From Oribacterium sp. C9 (GTDB lineage: Bacteria > Bacillota > Clostridia > Lachnospirales > Lachnospiraceae): a DNA stretch of 64,000 nt. The translations under genes and the position numbers were made by a program. How positions within the stretch are numbered: position 1 is the first letter of the stretch; every line of letters begins with the position of its first letter. Shown here one piece after another: positions 35,089 through 44,360 of this stretch. Under the pieces are notes generated by a model. It was not told the origin of the DNA and did not search any database. It was given only the letters and a program-made list of their open reading frames with translations. The stretch is from assembly GCF_002007235.1 (NCBI RefSeq), contig NZ_MUHW01000007.1, forward strand, positions 1 to 64,000, in the 5' to 3' direction.

Positions 35089-36168
35089 TTAGTTTCCTTC
35101 CTTTTTTGTGACTTCACGCCAGATTCCTATGGCTTTCTTTTCTTCTGCAGCAGATTTTTTTATATCGAAATCCATGAGATCGATTCTTCCGTATTCACTT
35201 AGAAGCTCGACATCTGTTCTGACAGGACGTCTGTGAAATTCTTCCATGGCAAATTTCTGTGTATCGAGACTCACGATGAAATCTATAAACTTTCCTGCAT
35301 TGTAGCTGTGAGGCGCATTCTTAACTATGGCACATGCATCAGGAATTGCGCAGGTACCGTCGGAAGGATAGATCATGGCTATATCATGACCGCTCTCGAT
35401 ATATTTTTTTGCAGTTTCCTCCAGAGTTATCCCCACAAGATATTTTCCTGACTCTACAGATGGAAGTATGTCACCTGATGATGAGAGAATGTTTCCGTTC
35501 AACTGCTCATAAAACCTCGGAATGAGGCTCTCCGCACCTTCATCAAAAAGCTGCTCCATGGTAGATATGATGGTATAGCTGGTTCCTGATACTTCCATAT
35601 CTGCAAATGCTATAAGTCCTTTCCATTTTCGGAGAAACAGATCATGCCAGCTTTTGGGAGCATCTGTTACTGAGACAAGCTTTGGGTTGTAAACAAACAC
35701 GATGGGAAGCTCTGTAAAAGGAGTCCAAAGATTTTCCTGAGACAGGTATGCCTGATTCAGTTTTTCATTTTCGGATGAACTGTAAGGTACGAAAAGCTCT
35801 TTTCTTGCTTCGTAGCTTTCCGCACCGCCTCCAAACATGATGTCACATTCACCCTTTTCCAGACCGGATTCGATCTTGTCCATCATCTCGGCAGTTCCGC
35901 CGGTCCTGATCTCTACCCAGATACCGGTTCTTACTTCAAATTCCCTTATGATGGGAAGATACACTTCCTCTTTATGTGAGGTGCAGATGACCAGCTGCTT
36001 TTCTTTAGGAACACTGTACTTTTTTGAAAGCTGCTCTATTTCAGTTCCCCTTGCATCCTTTCCGCACCCCGAGATCACGATCATAAAACAGAATGCTGCA
36101 AGTAGAAACGAAGTTATCCTTTTGGAGAAATTCTTTCCTTTGGTTTTTTCAGCTTTCAAGTGTGCCAT
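35089..36168 (-). CDS. Solute-binding lipoprotein of a three-component sensing system
   Basis: 359 residues. A signal sequence with lipobox (LLAAFCFMIVISGCGKD) is followed by a Fe3+/sugar-phosphate-type binding domain (KQLVICTSHKEEVYLPIIRE, CDIMFGGGAESYEARKELF, TPFTELPIVFVYNPKLV). It has no permease beside it. Instead it leads the kinase and regulator genes, with a 1-bp gap. I infer a receptor that presents the ligand to the kinase. It is a distant relative of the transporter's binding protein at 30911-32317. GGGAG ribosome site. Confidence 0.82.
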   Translation of the reverse strand: MAHLKAEKTKGKNFSKRITSFLLAAFCFMIVISGCGKDARGTEIEQLSKKYSVPKEKQLVICTSHKEEVYLPIIREFEVRTGIWVEIRTGGTAEMMDKIESGLEKGECDIMFGGGAESYEARKELFVPYSSSENEKLNQAYLSQENLWTPFTELPIVFVYNPKLVSVTDAPKSWHDLFLRKWKGLIAFADMEVSGTSYTIISTMEQLFDEGAESLIPRFYEQLNGNILSSSGDILPSVESGKYLVGITLEETAKKYIESGHDIAMIYPSDGTCAIPDACAIVKNAPHSYNAGKFIDFIVSLDTQKFAMEEFHRRPVRTDVELLSEYGRIDLMDFDIKKSAAEEKKAIGIWREVTKKEGN

Positions 36169-36208
36169 ATCACGCTCCCGAATGTTAAATATCTCTCAAC
36201 ATTATGCT

Positions 36209-36766
36209 TCAAAATATTTCAGCCTTTCTTTTTGCTCCGCTATGGAACTTTATGAGATGTGCCTTTCCGAGAGCAACCATTATTACAGGAATAAGAACCA
36301 GCTGTAAAACAACTCCCGGAAGTGTGTTTACAAAATATCCGGTCATAAAAGCAGCAAGACTATACTGTCCTCCCAGTAATACAGCCTGTACAGCACCGCC
36401 TACGATACGTCCGATGATCATGGCAGGGATCAGAGCCTTATATACAGCGATGATGCACTTATATTTTGATCTCGTGTAGAGATAGCCTGTGACCAGACCA
36501 TATGTCAGAAGCTCAAAGGCCATGGCGATGGCTCCGGGAAAAAGCTTTGGCATCCCAAAGGTAACTGAACGTAAAAGAGGAACTACAAAACCGACTATGG
36601 CACCATAAACAGGACCGCATATAAGTCCGCACAAAAGTACAGGCAGATGCATAGGCGAAAGCAGCTGGCCTAAAGATTTAAGCTGCATAGTAGCAAATGG
36701 AAGAACCATACCCAGCGCTATAAACATTGCCGATAGAACAATTTTCTGAATATCAATCTTTTTCAT
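36209..36766 (-). CDS. ECF transporter S component
   Basis: 185 residues, about five to six hydrophobic segments, start ATG 36764-36766 after GGAGGATGGG. The N-terminal IQKIVLSAMFIALGMVLPF and the GLICGPVYGAIVGFVVPLLR segment are typical of substrate-binding S proteins. It needs shared EcfA/EcfT parts encoded elsewhere. Substrate (a vitamin or metal) is not evident, and no riboswitch was recognised in the 155-bp leader, which has only a small CACGC/GCGTG hairpin (36811-36824). Follows nagA on the same strand, past a hairpin. Confidence 0.78.
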   Translation of the reverse strand: MKKIDIQKIVLSAMFIALGMVLPFATMQLKSLGQLLSPMHLPVLLCGLICGPVYGAIVGFVVPLLRSVTFGMPKLFPGAIAMAFELLTYGLVTGYLYTRSKYKCIIAVYKALIPAMIIGRIVGGAVQAVLLGGQYSLAAFMTGYFVNTLPGVVLQLVLIPVIMVALGKAHLIKFHSGAKRKAEIF

Positions 36767-36840
36767 ACCCCATCCTCCGAATATATAGTAGCTGACCCGA
36801 TGTCTCTTTTCACGCTGCTGCGTGGTTGAAAACATCAAAC

Positions 36841-36867
36841 GAGAGTGGAAAATTTTATTCCACTCTC
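36841..36867 (-). terminator. Hairpin after nagA
   Basis: GAGAGTGGAA (36841-36850) and TTCCACTCTC (36858-36867), 10-bp perfect stem, 7-base loop. On the minus strand it is followed by a weak U-containing tail. It likely ends the amino-sugar operon before the ECF gene. Confidence 0.6.
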
Positions 36868-36921
36868 ATTATAAGATATCAAATCAAAGATATGTATTCA
36901 ATTAATTGCTAACAATCTATT

Positions 36922-38061
36922 TTAAAAAACAGATTTCTTATTGCTTCCGGTCTGATATATCTTTCCTCCAACCATCACTTCCACAACATTCATATCTCTG
37001 TCCATCAACACCATATCTGCCTGTTTTCCGGCTTCGATACTGCCGCATCGGTCATATATCCCTATAGCCTTTGCCGGATTTTCAGAAGCGCATCTCACTG
37101 CATCTTCAAGAGAGATACCCATATTTTTTACAGCATTTTTCATGCATGCCATAAGATTTGTCACAGAACCTGCTATGGTGCCATCCGAAAGTGTGGCGAG
37201 AGAGCCTTTTACCGTGACCTCCTGTCCTCCCAGAGTATACTGACCATCCTGAAGTCCTGCTGCTCTCATGCTGTCACTGATGAGGCATATCTTTTCAGCT
37301 GTGAAAAGCTTAAACATCGCTCTCACCATGGATGGATGAATATGTATGCCATCACATATCATCTCGACATAAGCTCCCATATCCGCGGCGGCGCCTATAA
37401 CTCCCGGTTCCCGGTGATAAAGCGGCGGCATGGCATTGCAAAGATGTGTCACATGCCTTGCACCTCTTTTAAATGCTTCCACAGCCACATCATAATCAGC
37501 ATCCGTATGGGCTATGGATATCGTCACTTCGGCCTTCATCTCGTCTATAAATTCCATGGCTCCGGGTTCCTCCGGCGCGATATCCACGAGACGTATCCTC
37601 CCCCTCGCTTCCACCTGAAGCTGTCTGAAAAGTCCTATATCACAGGGGATGATATTCTTTTCTGCCTGGGCACCCTTCTTCTTTCTGCTTATAAAAGGAC
37701 CTTCCATATTTATCCCCGCAAAATGTGCTCCGGACTTTTCTTCATATTCACCTGCGTTTTTCATTATTCCATGAAGCTCTTCCGGAGACATGGTCATACT
37801 TGCCGGACAGATAGTAGTCACTCCCTGTGATGCCTCGTATTCTGCCATGGTTCTCAGGCTGTCAGGATCCCCATCACAAAGATCCACTCCCATGCATCCG
37901 TGAAAATGTATGTCCACAAGTCCCGGTATCACATAGTACCGGCACTCATCAGAGCTTTTCCCTGAAGGAATCACCTGATGTATGATACCGTCTGAAATCT
38001 CTATGTCCGATGGATGAAAGTGATGATCCGGGCTATATACCAGCATATTCTTTAAATACAT
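36922..38061 (-). CDS. nagA: N-acetylglucosamine-6-phosphate deacetylase
   Basis: 379 residues, full length. Metal and catalytic motifs: YVIPGLVDIHFHGCMGVDLCD, GINMEGPFISRKKKGAQ, SIAHTDADYD, THLCNAMPPLYHREPG, DGIHIHP and LISDSMRAAG with the catalytic Asp. It removes acetate from GlcNAc-6-P to give GlcN-6-P, which NagB then deaminates. Follows nagB by 34 bp. Last catabolic gene of the sialic acid operon. Confidence 0.95.
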   Translation of the reverse strand: MYLKNMLVYSPDHHFHPSDIEISDGIIHQVIPSGKSSDECRYYVIPGLVDIHFHGCMGVDLCDGDPDSLRTMAEYEASQGVTTICPASMTMSPEELHGIMKNAGEYEEKSGAHFAGINMEGPFISRKKKGAQAEKNIIPCDIGLFRQLQVEARGRIRLVDIAPEEPGAMEFIDEMKAEVTISIAHTDADYDVAVEAFKRGARHVTHLCNAMPPLYHREPGVIGAAADMGAYVEMICDGIHIHPSMVRAMFKLFTAEKICLISDSMRAAGLQDGQYTLGGQEVTVKGSLATLSDGTIAGSVTNLMACMKNAVKNMGISLEDAVRCASENPAKAIGIYDRCGSIEAGKQADMVLMDRDMNVVEVMVGGKIYQTGSNKKSVF

Positions 38062-38095
38062 ATCTTGACACCCTTTCTGTCTTATGAAATAAACA

Positions 38096-38824
38096 TTATC
38101 CTATAAGCGATAACGCAGCTTCATCAGCCACAAGTGTTACATCATTATGCATTTGAAGTATGGAGGCAGGTATCTTCGGTGTCACAGGTCCCCAGAATGC
38201 CTTTTTTACGATCTCAGCCTTTTCCTCACCGCTGACTATCACAACTATCTTTCTTGCCTGCATGATGGTCTTTATACCCATGGTATATGCCTGTTTCGGA
38301 ACGTCATCAGCAGAAGCAAAAAATCTTTTATTAGCCTCTATGGTTCTCTCCTGAAGATCAACGCAATGAACCTCTTTTTCAAATGCCTCGTCAGGCTCAT
38401 TAAAACCTATATGTCCGTTATGACCGAGCCCCAGAAGCTGCATATCAACACCTCCCAGCCTGTTTATAAGCCTTGCATATCTACTGCATTCCTTTTCGGG
38501 ATCCTCTTCCATCCCGTCAGGTAGATATGTATTTCCTTCTTTTATGTTTACACGATCGAATAAATGCTTATGCATGAAATAGTGATAGCTCTGATCATTA
38601 TCCGCAGGAAGCCCCTTATATTCATCAAGATTCACTGTGGTCACTTCTGAAAAATCCAGATCTCCCTTTCTGTACCACTCAACAAGCTGATCATAAGTAC
38701 CTATAGGTGTGGAACCTGTTGCAAGTCCCAGAACGCACCATGGCTTCATGATGATCTGCGCCGAAAGAAGATTTGCCGCTTTTCTGCTTAAATCATTATA
38801 GTCCTTTGCTGTATATAATCTCAT
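38096..38824 (-). CDS. nagB: Glucosamine-6-phosphate deaminase
   Basis: 242 residues from ATG 38822-38824 after TGGAGGA. Motifs include LGLATGSTPIGTYDQLV (phosphate loop), VNLDEYKGLPADNDQSYHYFM with catalytic Asp, LLGLGHNGHIGFNEP and VVIVSGEEKAEIVKKAFWGP. It turns GlcN-6-P into fructose-6-P and ammonia. The gene start lies inside the 3' end of the rpiR gene (29-bp overlap), so the two are coupled. Confidence 0.95.
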   Translation of the reverse strand: MRLYTAKDYNDLSRKAANLLSAQIIMKPWCVLGLATGSTPIGTYDQLVEWYRKGDLDFSEVTTVNLDEYKGLPADNDQSYHYFMHKHLFDRVNIKEGNTYLPDGMEEDPEKECSRYARLINRLGGVDMQLLGLGHNGHIGFNEPDEAFEKEVHCVDLQERTIEANKRFFASADDVPKQAYTMGIKTIMQARKIVVIVSGEEKAEIVKKAFWGPVTPKIPASILQMHNDVTLVADEAALSLIG

Positions 38825-39647
38825 CGTTGTCCTCCATGCCCAATGCTTTAAGTGTGCTGTCATGCAATGTTTCTTTCATGTATTGATTCTGTTCCATATA
38901 CTTCGTATAGATGATGTCCGACACCACAAGAAACGGGAACTGCGGAGAAATACTGTTGCCCTGATCCATTCTGTTGGTTGCCGGTACCAGAACAACCTCA
39001 TCACAAAATGACTCGTTTCTTTCATTCCTGTAGGAGGTTATCAGCACTGTTTTCGCCCCGTTCTTATGAGCCATTTCCAGCATATAAAGAACATCCTTTG
39101 CAGTACCGCTCATACTCATACCTATGACGAGACATTTTTTATCCATAAATACAGACTGCATCCTCATACGATCTGAGTTGACCACAGAGTCCACATTTAC
39201 GCCGACTCTCATGAGTCTTATCTCCATTTCTTCTGCAGCAAAGCCTGAGCTTCCTTTTCCGCAGATCATGACTCTCTCATATTTTCCTATGTAGTCCACT
39301 ATACGGTCTATCTGCTTTTCATCTATCAGATTGTATTCCTTGTCGAGAAGATCATCATACACAGACAGTACCTTCTTGACTGAACATGTCACGGACTGTC
39401 TCGGCTTCAAAGTCTGATTTTTATATCTGTAGGCGAACTCTCTGTATCCCTTGAAACCGCATTTCTTTGCAAATCTGGAAAGAGTCGGTTCTGAAATGAA
39501 CAGCTTCTCTGAGATCGTATGTGCAGAGAGATCCGCAGAATCATCACGATTTGATATAAAAAAGTCTGCCACCCTTCTCTCTGCCGGGGAAAGTTTCTGA
39601 TAGTTGACCTCTATCATAGGAATAATCGAAACATTACTATCTGCCAT
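38796..39647 (-). CDS. RpiR/MurR-family transcriptional regulator with SIS domain
   Basis: 283 residues. N-terminal HTH_6 (NYQKLSPAERRVADFFISNR, LFISEPTLSRFAKKCGFKGY) and C-terminal SIS sugar-phosphate-binding domain (YERVMICGKGSSGFAAEEME, CLVIGMSMSGTAKDVLYMLE). It sits within the nan-nag operon and probably senses an amino-sugar phosphate such as ManNAc-6-P or GlcNAc-6-P to control it. Gene order places it between the ROK kinase and nagB. Confidence 0.9.
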   Translation of the reverse strand: MADSNVSIIPMIEVNYQKLSPAERRVADFFISNRDDSADLSAHTISEKLFISEPTLSRFAKKCGFKGYREFAYRYKNQTLKPRQSVTCSVKKVLSVYDDLLDKEYNLIDEKQIDRIVDYIGKYERVMICGKGSSGFAAEEMEIRLMRVGVNVDSVVNSDRMRMQSVFMDKKCLVIGMSMSGTAKDVLYMLEMAHKNGAKTVLITSYRNERNESFCDEVVLVPATNRMDQGNSISPQFPFLVVSDIIYTKYMEQNQYMKETLHDSTLKALGMEDNDEIIYSKGL

Positions 39648-39695
39648 AATCTGCCTTCCTGTTTGATGATATACGTTTAATTAGTATCTGCACCA

Positions 39696-40589
39696 TTAGT
39701 TATCTGAACCATGTTTTTGCCTGAAATTGTAAAACGCTCCAAGCATCCCGGCGTCGTTTCCATTTTCTGCAAATTGAAGCTTCGTATGCTTTCTGATACC
39801 CGGTACGAGATAGATATCGAGATATCTTTCCAGAATTCCCCGTATCTTTTCACCCTGAGCCATGATTCCACCGCCCAGAACGACCATTTCCGGATTTACC
39901 ACATAGCATATATTGGCGATACCCTTTGCTATCTCATGACACATGATGTCAATGTTTCTCTTACATACTTCATCACCTGCCAGAGCCTTTTCGAATACCT
40001 TCCTGCCGTTCCATGAATCAGGAGATTCATTTTTTTCAGCCGCCACATTTTTCACAAGCACACTTGCGGCACCTTTACGCTCATAATTATCACCGTCTAT
40101 TCTCATGTATCCTACCTCACAGGCTGCATTTGAAAAACCGTGATATATACGGTCATTTATGATGAGACAACCGCCGATTCCGGTACCTACCGTGAGCATG
40201 ACGGAACTGCCGGTCCCCTTCGCAGCACCCGAGATGCTCTCCGCAAGCCCCGCACAGTTAACATCATTTTCCACTTCACAGGGCAGATCAAATTTCTCTT
40301 TTATCTCTTTTTTATAATTGATTCCTTCATAGCCCGGTATCAGATCCGATGCATAAAAAATCTCTCCCGAGTCAGGATTCACCATCCCAGCTGTGGATAT
40401 GGCAACCCCTGTTATCTCTTCCTCATGTATTTTTTCTTCTACGATATCAAGTACCTTCAGTAGTATCTTTTCTCCTCCCTGAAAGCTGTTTGTTGCTGTT
40501 TCTTCTCTGCTTAAAATGCGGGCATCCTCATCTATGATCCCATACTTTATAGCTGTGCCGCCTATATCGATAGCCAGATATCTCTTCAT
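39696..40589 (-). CDS. nanK: ROK-family sugar kinase, likely N-acetylmannosamine kinase
   Basis: 297 residues from ATG 40587-40589. ROK motifs: LAIDIGGTAIKYGI, VENDVNCAGLAES, MLTVGTGIGGCLI and VVLGGGIMAQGEKIRG. The usual ROK zinc motif CxCGxxGC is absent, as in some NanK proteins of Gram-positives. A kinase is required here because nanE acts on ManNAc-6-P and nanA releases unphosphorylated ManNAc, so this is the best candidate for that step. Ends before rpiR. Confidence 0.8.
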   Translation of the reverse strand: MKRYLAIDIGGTAIKYGIIDEDARILSREETATNSFQGGEKILLKVLDIVEEKIHEEEITGVAISTAGMVNPDSGEIFYASDLIPGYEGINYKKEIKEKFDLPCEVENDVNCAGLAESISGAAKGTGSSVMLTVGTGIGGCLIINDRIYHGFSNAACEVGYMRIDGDNYERKGAASVLVKNVAAEKNESPDSWNGRKVFEKALAGDEVCKRNIDIMCHEIAKGIANICYVVNPEMVVLGGGIMAQGEKIRGILERYLDIYLVPGIRKHTKLQFAENGNDAGMLGAFYNFRQKHGSDN

Positions 40590-40610
40590 TTGTCCACTTC
40601 TCCAACTAAG

Positions 40611-40650
40611 AAAAAGGTAAGATGCCATCCTGTCTCATCCCACCTTTTTC
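40611..40650 (-). promoter_or_regulatory. Hairpin between YhcH and ROK kinase genes
   Basis: AAAAAGGTAAGATG pairs with CATCCCACCTTTTT around an 11-base loop (one 2-bp mismatch). The minus strand is followed by a short U run inside the stem end. Could be a weak terminator or a message-stabilising hairpin inside the operon. Confidence 0.4.
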
Positions 40651-40672
40651 TATAATTACACCTCTTGATCCA

Positions 40673-41125
40673 TCAGGCAATTCTTATCTTGAATATAGCC
40701 TTTTTAATTTTTTCCGGCTGATCGACCGCTACCGCCGTACGATGTGCATCATTGGGGTAGCACACCAGAAAGTCACCATTCGTAAGTATAACAGAGGAAT
40801 TCTTCTCTCCCTTCATAGGAAGAAAATCATCCTTTTCGACATATTCCTCTGTGGACATACTGTGAACAAAACCGAGATCTATCTGTTCATTTCCATCAAG
40901 CATCAGATGAAGGTCCAGATACTTTTTATGGGCTTCCCAGAAACGATCTTCTGCATTTGTCGTACTGTACTCAACGATATTGACGAAGAGCTCATCTCCA
41001 TCTATTTCATGAGTCCCTTTTTCAAACCCTGACAGATCATGCTCTTTCGCATAGGACAGACATTCCCGTATCCTGTCCGTAAGATATTCTCCTCCGTCAA
41101 GGTGATCTACATTACCAAAAATCAT
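40673..41125 (-). CDS. YhcH/YjgK/YiaL family protein (DUF386)
   Basis: 150 residues, cupin-like beta barrel of the YhcH family: EYSTTNAEDRFWEAHKKYLD, LHLMLDGNEQIDLGF with metal-binding His, and FLVCYPNDAHRTAVAVDQP. Members occur in sialic acid operons and act as anomerases or mutarotases for sialic acid or related sugars. Position between the symporter and the ROK kinase supports this role. A hairpin precedes it (41151-41181). Confidence 0.88.
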   Translation of the reverse strand: MIFGNVDHLDGGEYLTDRIRECLSYAKEHDLSGFEKGTHEIDGDELFVNIVEYSTTNAEDRFWEAHKKYLDLHLMLDGNEQIDLGFVHSMSTEEYVEKDDFLPMKGEKNSSVILTNGDFLVCYPNDAHRTAVAVDQPEKIKKAIFKIRIA

Positions 41126-41150
41126 AATACTCTCCCGTTTTATGTGATTC

Positions 41151-41181
41151 AGTGCAAATAGTCTTTACGGCTATTTGCACT
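41151..41181 (-). promoter_or_regulatory. Intercistronic hairpin after the symporter gene
   Basis: Perfect 11-bp inverted repeat AGTGCAAATAG (41151-41161) and CTATTTGCACT (41171-41181), 9-base loop, no U tract. Likely a message-stabilising or attenuating hairpin between the symporter and YhcH genes. Confidence 0.55.
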
Positions 41182-41188
41182 TACATCA

Positions 41189-42700
41189 TCATACCTGTAA
41201 TTTATAAATTGTGGTATTTGCTGCCACTTCTTCACTATGTCCCTTCATGCCTGACCACAGTATACTTGCAGGAATTCCTACAACAAGTGATACAGTGATT
41301 GAAATGATGGAATATGACCAGATAGAAACTGCACCTGCTGGAAGACCATACTTGATGACTATCATAACGACAGAAGCTGCGATAAATGCTGCAGTAACGC
41401 CGAAAGCATTAGCCTTCTTTGTAAAAGCGCCAAGGATGAAAGAGCCTACGAGGATACCGAGAACGAGACCCATGAATCCGTTGAACCACTCATATGCAGA
41501 CTTGATACCTCCGTTTGCAAGTACCATGGAAACCACTATTGAAAAGATACCAACGATGAGTGAAACAGCCTGACCTATCTTTGTCTGCTTCTCGAAAGAG
41601 ATCTCCTTCCTGGAAAGTGAATTCTGGATATCAAGTGTCCAGCTGGATGCCACTGAATTGAGTCCTGTTGATAATGTTGACTGTGCCGCTGCATAGATGG
41701 CTGCCAGAAGCAGTCCTGAAACACCTACAGGAAGCTGGAATGCGATGTATGAAGCGAAAATCTGATCCTGAGCTGCAGCAGGCGGAAGTGCATTGACCTG
41801 ATAAAACTTGTACAAGCCTGTTCCGATGAAATAGAAAACTGTAGCGATAAATAATGAAAGTACACCGTTTGTGAGCATCATCTTGTTGAGCTTCTTTGTA
41901 TCTGTTGTTGTAGAGAATCTCTGAACGATATCCTGGCTTGATACGTAGGAGCTCATGGTGTTCAATCCTGCTCCGACTACCATGATAAATACACTGTCCT
42001 TGAAGATGTTGATATCAAAGATAGGCTGATTAGCTGCGAGGAACTTCTGCTCTGTCGTAAAAGCTGAAAAGATGGTGCCGATTCCGTTATCAAGATGGAG
42101 AAGGAGATATACAAATGCAAATGTTACACCGATGATAAGTACCGAACCCTGAATGAAATCAGTCCAAAGCACTGACTTAAGTCCACCTGTATAGGAATAA
42201 ATGATGGCGATGATTCCCATTATGATAATGAGGAGATTAACGCTGATTCCTGTGAGACTTCCCAGTACCATACATGGAAGATACATGATTATGGACATTC
42301 TTCCGATCTGATAAATGATGAACATGGCAGCACCGAGAACTCTCAGTCCCTTGCTGTTGAATCTCAGTTCCAGATAATGGTAGGCTGTATCGATATCCAG
42401 CTTACTGTATATAGGCAGGAAGAAACGTATTGTCAGCGGAATGGCGATCAGCATACCGAGCTGGGCAAACCACATGAGCCATGTGCCGGCATAAGAGTTT
42501 CCGGCCAAAGAAAGAAAAGAAATAGGGCTTAACAATGTTGCAAAGATGGACACCGATGTTACCCACCATGGAATGGTACCGTCACCCTTGAAATACTCTT
42601 TTCCCTTCATTTCCTTCTTTGCAAAATGAAGACCTACGAACAGAACTGCCGCAAGGTACACTATAAGAACTATTAAATCTATCACTGTAAATCCCTGCAT
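41189..42700 (-). CDS. Sodium:solute symporter, likely sialic acid transporter
   Basis: 503 residues, about 13 membrane segments, SSS family. Conserved elements: FKGDGTIPWWVTSVSIFATLLSPISFLSLAG near residue 40 (the sodium-site helix), FQIGRMSIIMYLP-like TM4, YTGGLKSVLWTDFIQGSVL near 170, and AAIYAAAQSTLSTGLNSVAS near 335. SSS-type NanT proteins are known sialic acid importers. Placement between nanA and yhcH makes this its likely job. It is the only importer in the cluster. Confidence 0.87.
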   Translation of the reverse strand: MQGFTVIDLIVLIVYLAAVLFVGLHFAKKEMKGKEYFKGDGTIPWWVTSVSIFATLLSPISFLSLAGNSYAGTWLMWFAQLGMLIAIPLTIRFFLPIYSKLDIDTAYHYLELRFNSKGLRVLGAAMFIIYQIGRMSIIMYLPCMVLGSLTGISVNLLIIIMGIIAIIYSYTGGLKSVLWTDFIQGSVLIIGVTFAFVYLLLHLDNGIGTIFSAFTTEQKFLAANQPIFDINIFKDSVFIMVVGAGLNTMSSYVSSQDIVQRFSTTTDTKKLNKMMLTNGVLSLFIATVFYFIGTGLYKFYQVNALPPAAAQDQIFASYIAFQLPVGVSGLLLAAIYAAAQSTLSTGLNSVASSWTLDIQNSLSRKEISFEKQTKIGQAVSLIVGIFSIVVSMVLANGGIKSAYEWFNGFMGLVLGILVGSFILGAFTKKANAFGVTAAFIAASVVMIVIKYGLPAGAVSIWSYSIISITVSLVVGIPASILWSGMKGHSEEVAANTTIYKLQV

Positions 42701-42718
42701 GAAAAACCTCCTTTCAGA

Positions 42719-43636
42719 TTAGAGAAATTTTTGTTTTGCTTCCTGTACCATTTTTGCCGCTTCCGAAACTACAGAGCAGTCTTCCTCGGACAATGGTGCA
42801 AGAGGCAGTCTTACACTTCCCAGTTCCAGACCTTCATTGATCTTGAGAATAGCTTTTATCACAGCGTACATGTTTCCGTGTGCGGAACACATCTTATATA
42901 TGATCTCATTGACAGCATACTGGATCTCCATAGCCTCTGCCATCTTTCCTTCTTTCACAAGCTCGTTCATCTTCAGGAAAAGCTCAGGCATGACACCATA
43001 GGTTCCGCCAATGCCTCCGCCGGCACCTATGACCCTTCCGCTGATAAACTGTTCATCCGGACCGTTAAAAATGATATAATCCTCACCTGCCGCTGCCTTG
43101 AACATCTGTATATCCTGAACCGGCATGGATGAATTTTTGACACCTATTACCTTCGGATTCTTTCTCATGGTCTCAAACAGACTGCCTGTAAGTGCCACAC
43201 CTGCAAGCTGAGGTATGTTGTAAATGATGAAATCCGTATTCGGCGCAGCTGAACTGATATCATTCCAGTACTGAGCGATAGCATGCTCCGGAAGATGGAA
43301 ATATATAGGAGGTATAGCCGCTATAGCATCGACCTGAAGACTTTCCGCATGGGCTGCAAGCTCCATACTGTCTTTGGTATTGTTACATGCAACATGGGCG
43401 ATGACCGTTAACTTCCCCTTTGCGATCTTCATTACATTTTCAAGTATTATCTTTTTGTCTTCCACGCTCTGATAGATGCATTCACCGGAAGAACCGTTCA
43501 CATATACTCCCTTTACACCCTTGTCTACGAAGTACTGTGTGAGCTTCTGAACTCTCTCCGGGCTCACTTCTCCGTCATCATCGTAACAGGCGTAAAACGC
43601 AGGAATAACTCCCTTGTACTTCTCCAAATCTCTCAT
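42719..43636 (-). CDS. nanA: N-acetylneuraminate lyase
   Basis: 305 residues from ATG 43634-43636. A GTG two codons earlier is too close to the AAGGAGA site. Class I aldolase barrel of the DHDPS/NAL family: GVYVNGSSGECIYQSVEDKK (carboxylate loop), DFIIYNIPQLAGVALT (catalytic Tyr) and VIGVKNSSMPVQ with Schiff-base Lys. It splits sialic acid into ManNAc and pyruvate. Encoded 19 bp after nanE. Confidence 0.94.
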   Translation of the reverse strand: MRDLEKYKGVIPAFYACYDDDGEVSPERVQKLTQYFVDKGVKGVYVNGSSGECIYQSVEDKKIILENVMKIAKGKLTVIAHVACNNTKDSMELAAHAESLQVDAIAAIPPIYFHLPEHAIAQYWNDISSAAPNTDFIIYNIPQLAGVALTGSLFETMRKNPKVIGVKNSSMPVQDIQMFKAAAGEDYIIFNGPDEQFISGRVIGAGGGIGGTYGVMPELFLKMNELVKEGKMAEAMEIQYAVNEIIYKMCSAHGNMYAVIKAILKINEGLELGSVRLPLAPLSEEDCSVVSEAAKMVQEAKQKFL

Positions 43637-43655
43637 GTTCACTCTCCTTATAGCC

Positions 43656-44360
43656 TTAATGTTTTTCCAGTACCTGTGTGAATCTTTTTGTGATGAACTG
43701 TGGTCTGGTTATGATTGATCCAATTACTGCGCAGTATGCACCAAGATCGATTACTCTCTTTAATTTTTCAGGAGTATCGATATTTCCTTCCGCAATGACC
43801 CTTTTGTTCACTTTGGAAAGGATCTCTCTTAAAATGGCAAAATCCCCTTCATCGATCTTGTCATTTTCGCTTTGTCTCGTGTAGCCCACCATGGTAGTAC
43901 CGATAAAATCAAATCCGATCTCATCTGCGTGAACTGCTTCCGAAACTGTCGAACAGTCTGCCATAAAGAGCTGATCCGGATACTTGCTCTTTACTTCTTT
44001 GAAGAATTCATCCAGCGACTTATTTCCCGGCCTTTTGGAAACAGTTGCATCCATGGCTATGATCTCAGGCTTCACCTCCATAAGCTCATCGATCTCTTTC
44101 ATGCTTGGTGTGATATATACATTTGAATCATCATAATCGCGTTTTACTATTCCGATAATCGGAAGATCTACATTCTTTTGAATCTCGGAAATATCCTCTA
44201 TAGTATTGGCTCTTATTCCACAGGCTCCGCCCTCCTGTGCTGCAGCTGCCATACGCCCCATGATGAATGATGAATGTAAAGGTTCATCAGGTAATGCCTG
44301 ACAGGATACGATAAGCTGCCCTTCCAGAGATTTGATTCTGTCCTCTATTGTCCTGTTCAT
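43656..44360 (-). CDS. nanE: N-acetylmannosamine-6-phosphate 2-epimerase
   Basis: 234 residues from ATG 44358-44360, preceded by CGGGAGGGC. Longer frames lack a site. Barrel motifs: GQLIVSCQALPDEPLHSS, GGACGIRANTIEDI, IIGIVKRDYDDSNVYITP, EIIAMDATVSKRP, FDFIGTTMVGYTRQS and RVIAEGNIDTPEKL. It converts ManNAc-6-P to GlcNAc-6-P, linking NanK to NagA. First gene of the operon. The ~360-bp region upstream (44361-44728) holds an AAACCGA/TCGGTTT inverted repeat (44458-44464 and 44500-44506) that may be an operator, and a terminator. Confidence 0.93.
   Translation of the reverse strand: MNRTIEDRIKSLEGQLIVSCQALPDEPLHSSFIMGRMAAAAQEGGACGIRANTIEDISEIQKNVDLPIIGIVKRDYDDSNVYITPSMKEIDELMEVKPEIIAMDATVSKRPGNKSLDEFFKEVKSKYPDQLFMADCSTVSEAVHADEIGFDFIGTTMVGYTRQSENDKIDEGDFAILREILSKVNKRVIAEGNIDTPEKLKRVIDLGAYCAVIGSIITRPQFITKRFTQVLEKH

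Noticed and set aside
36769-36921. Riboswitch before the ECF S component gene
   Set aside because: Checked for preQ1, TPP, folate and cobalamin-like conserved boxes by eye. None were found. Only simple hairpins are present.
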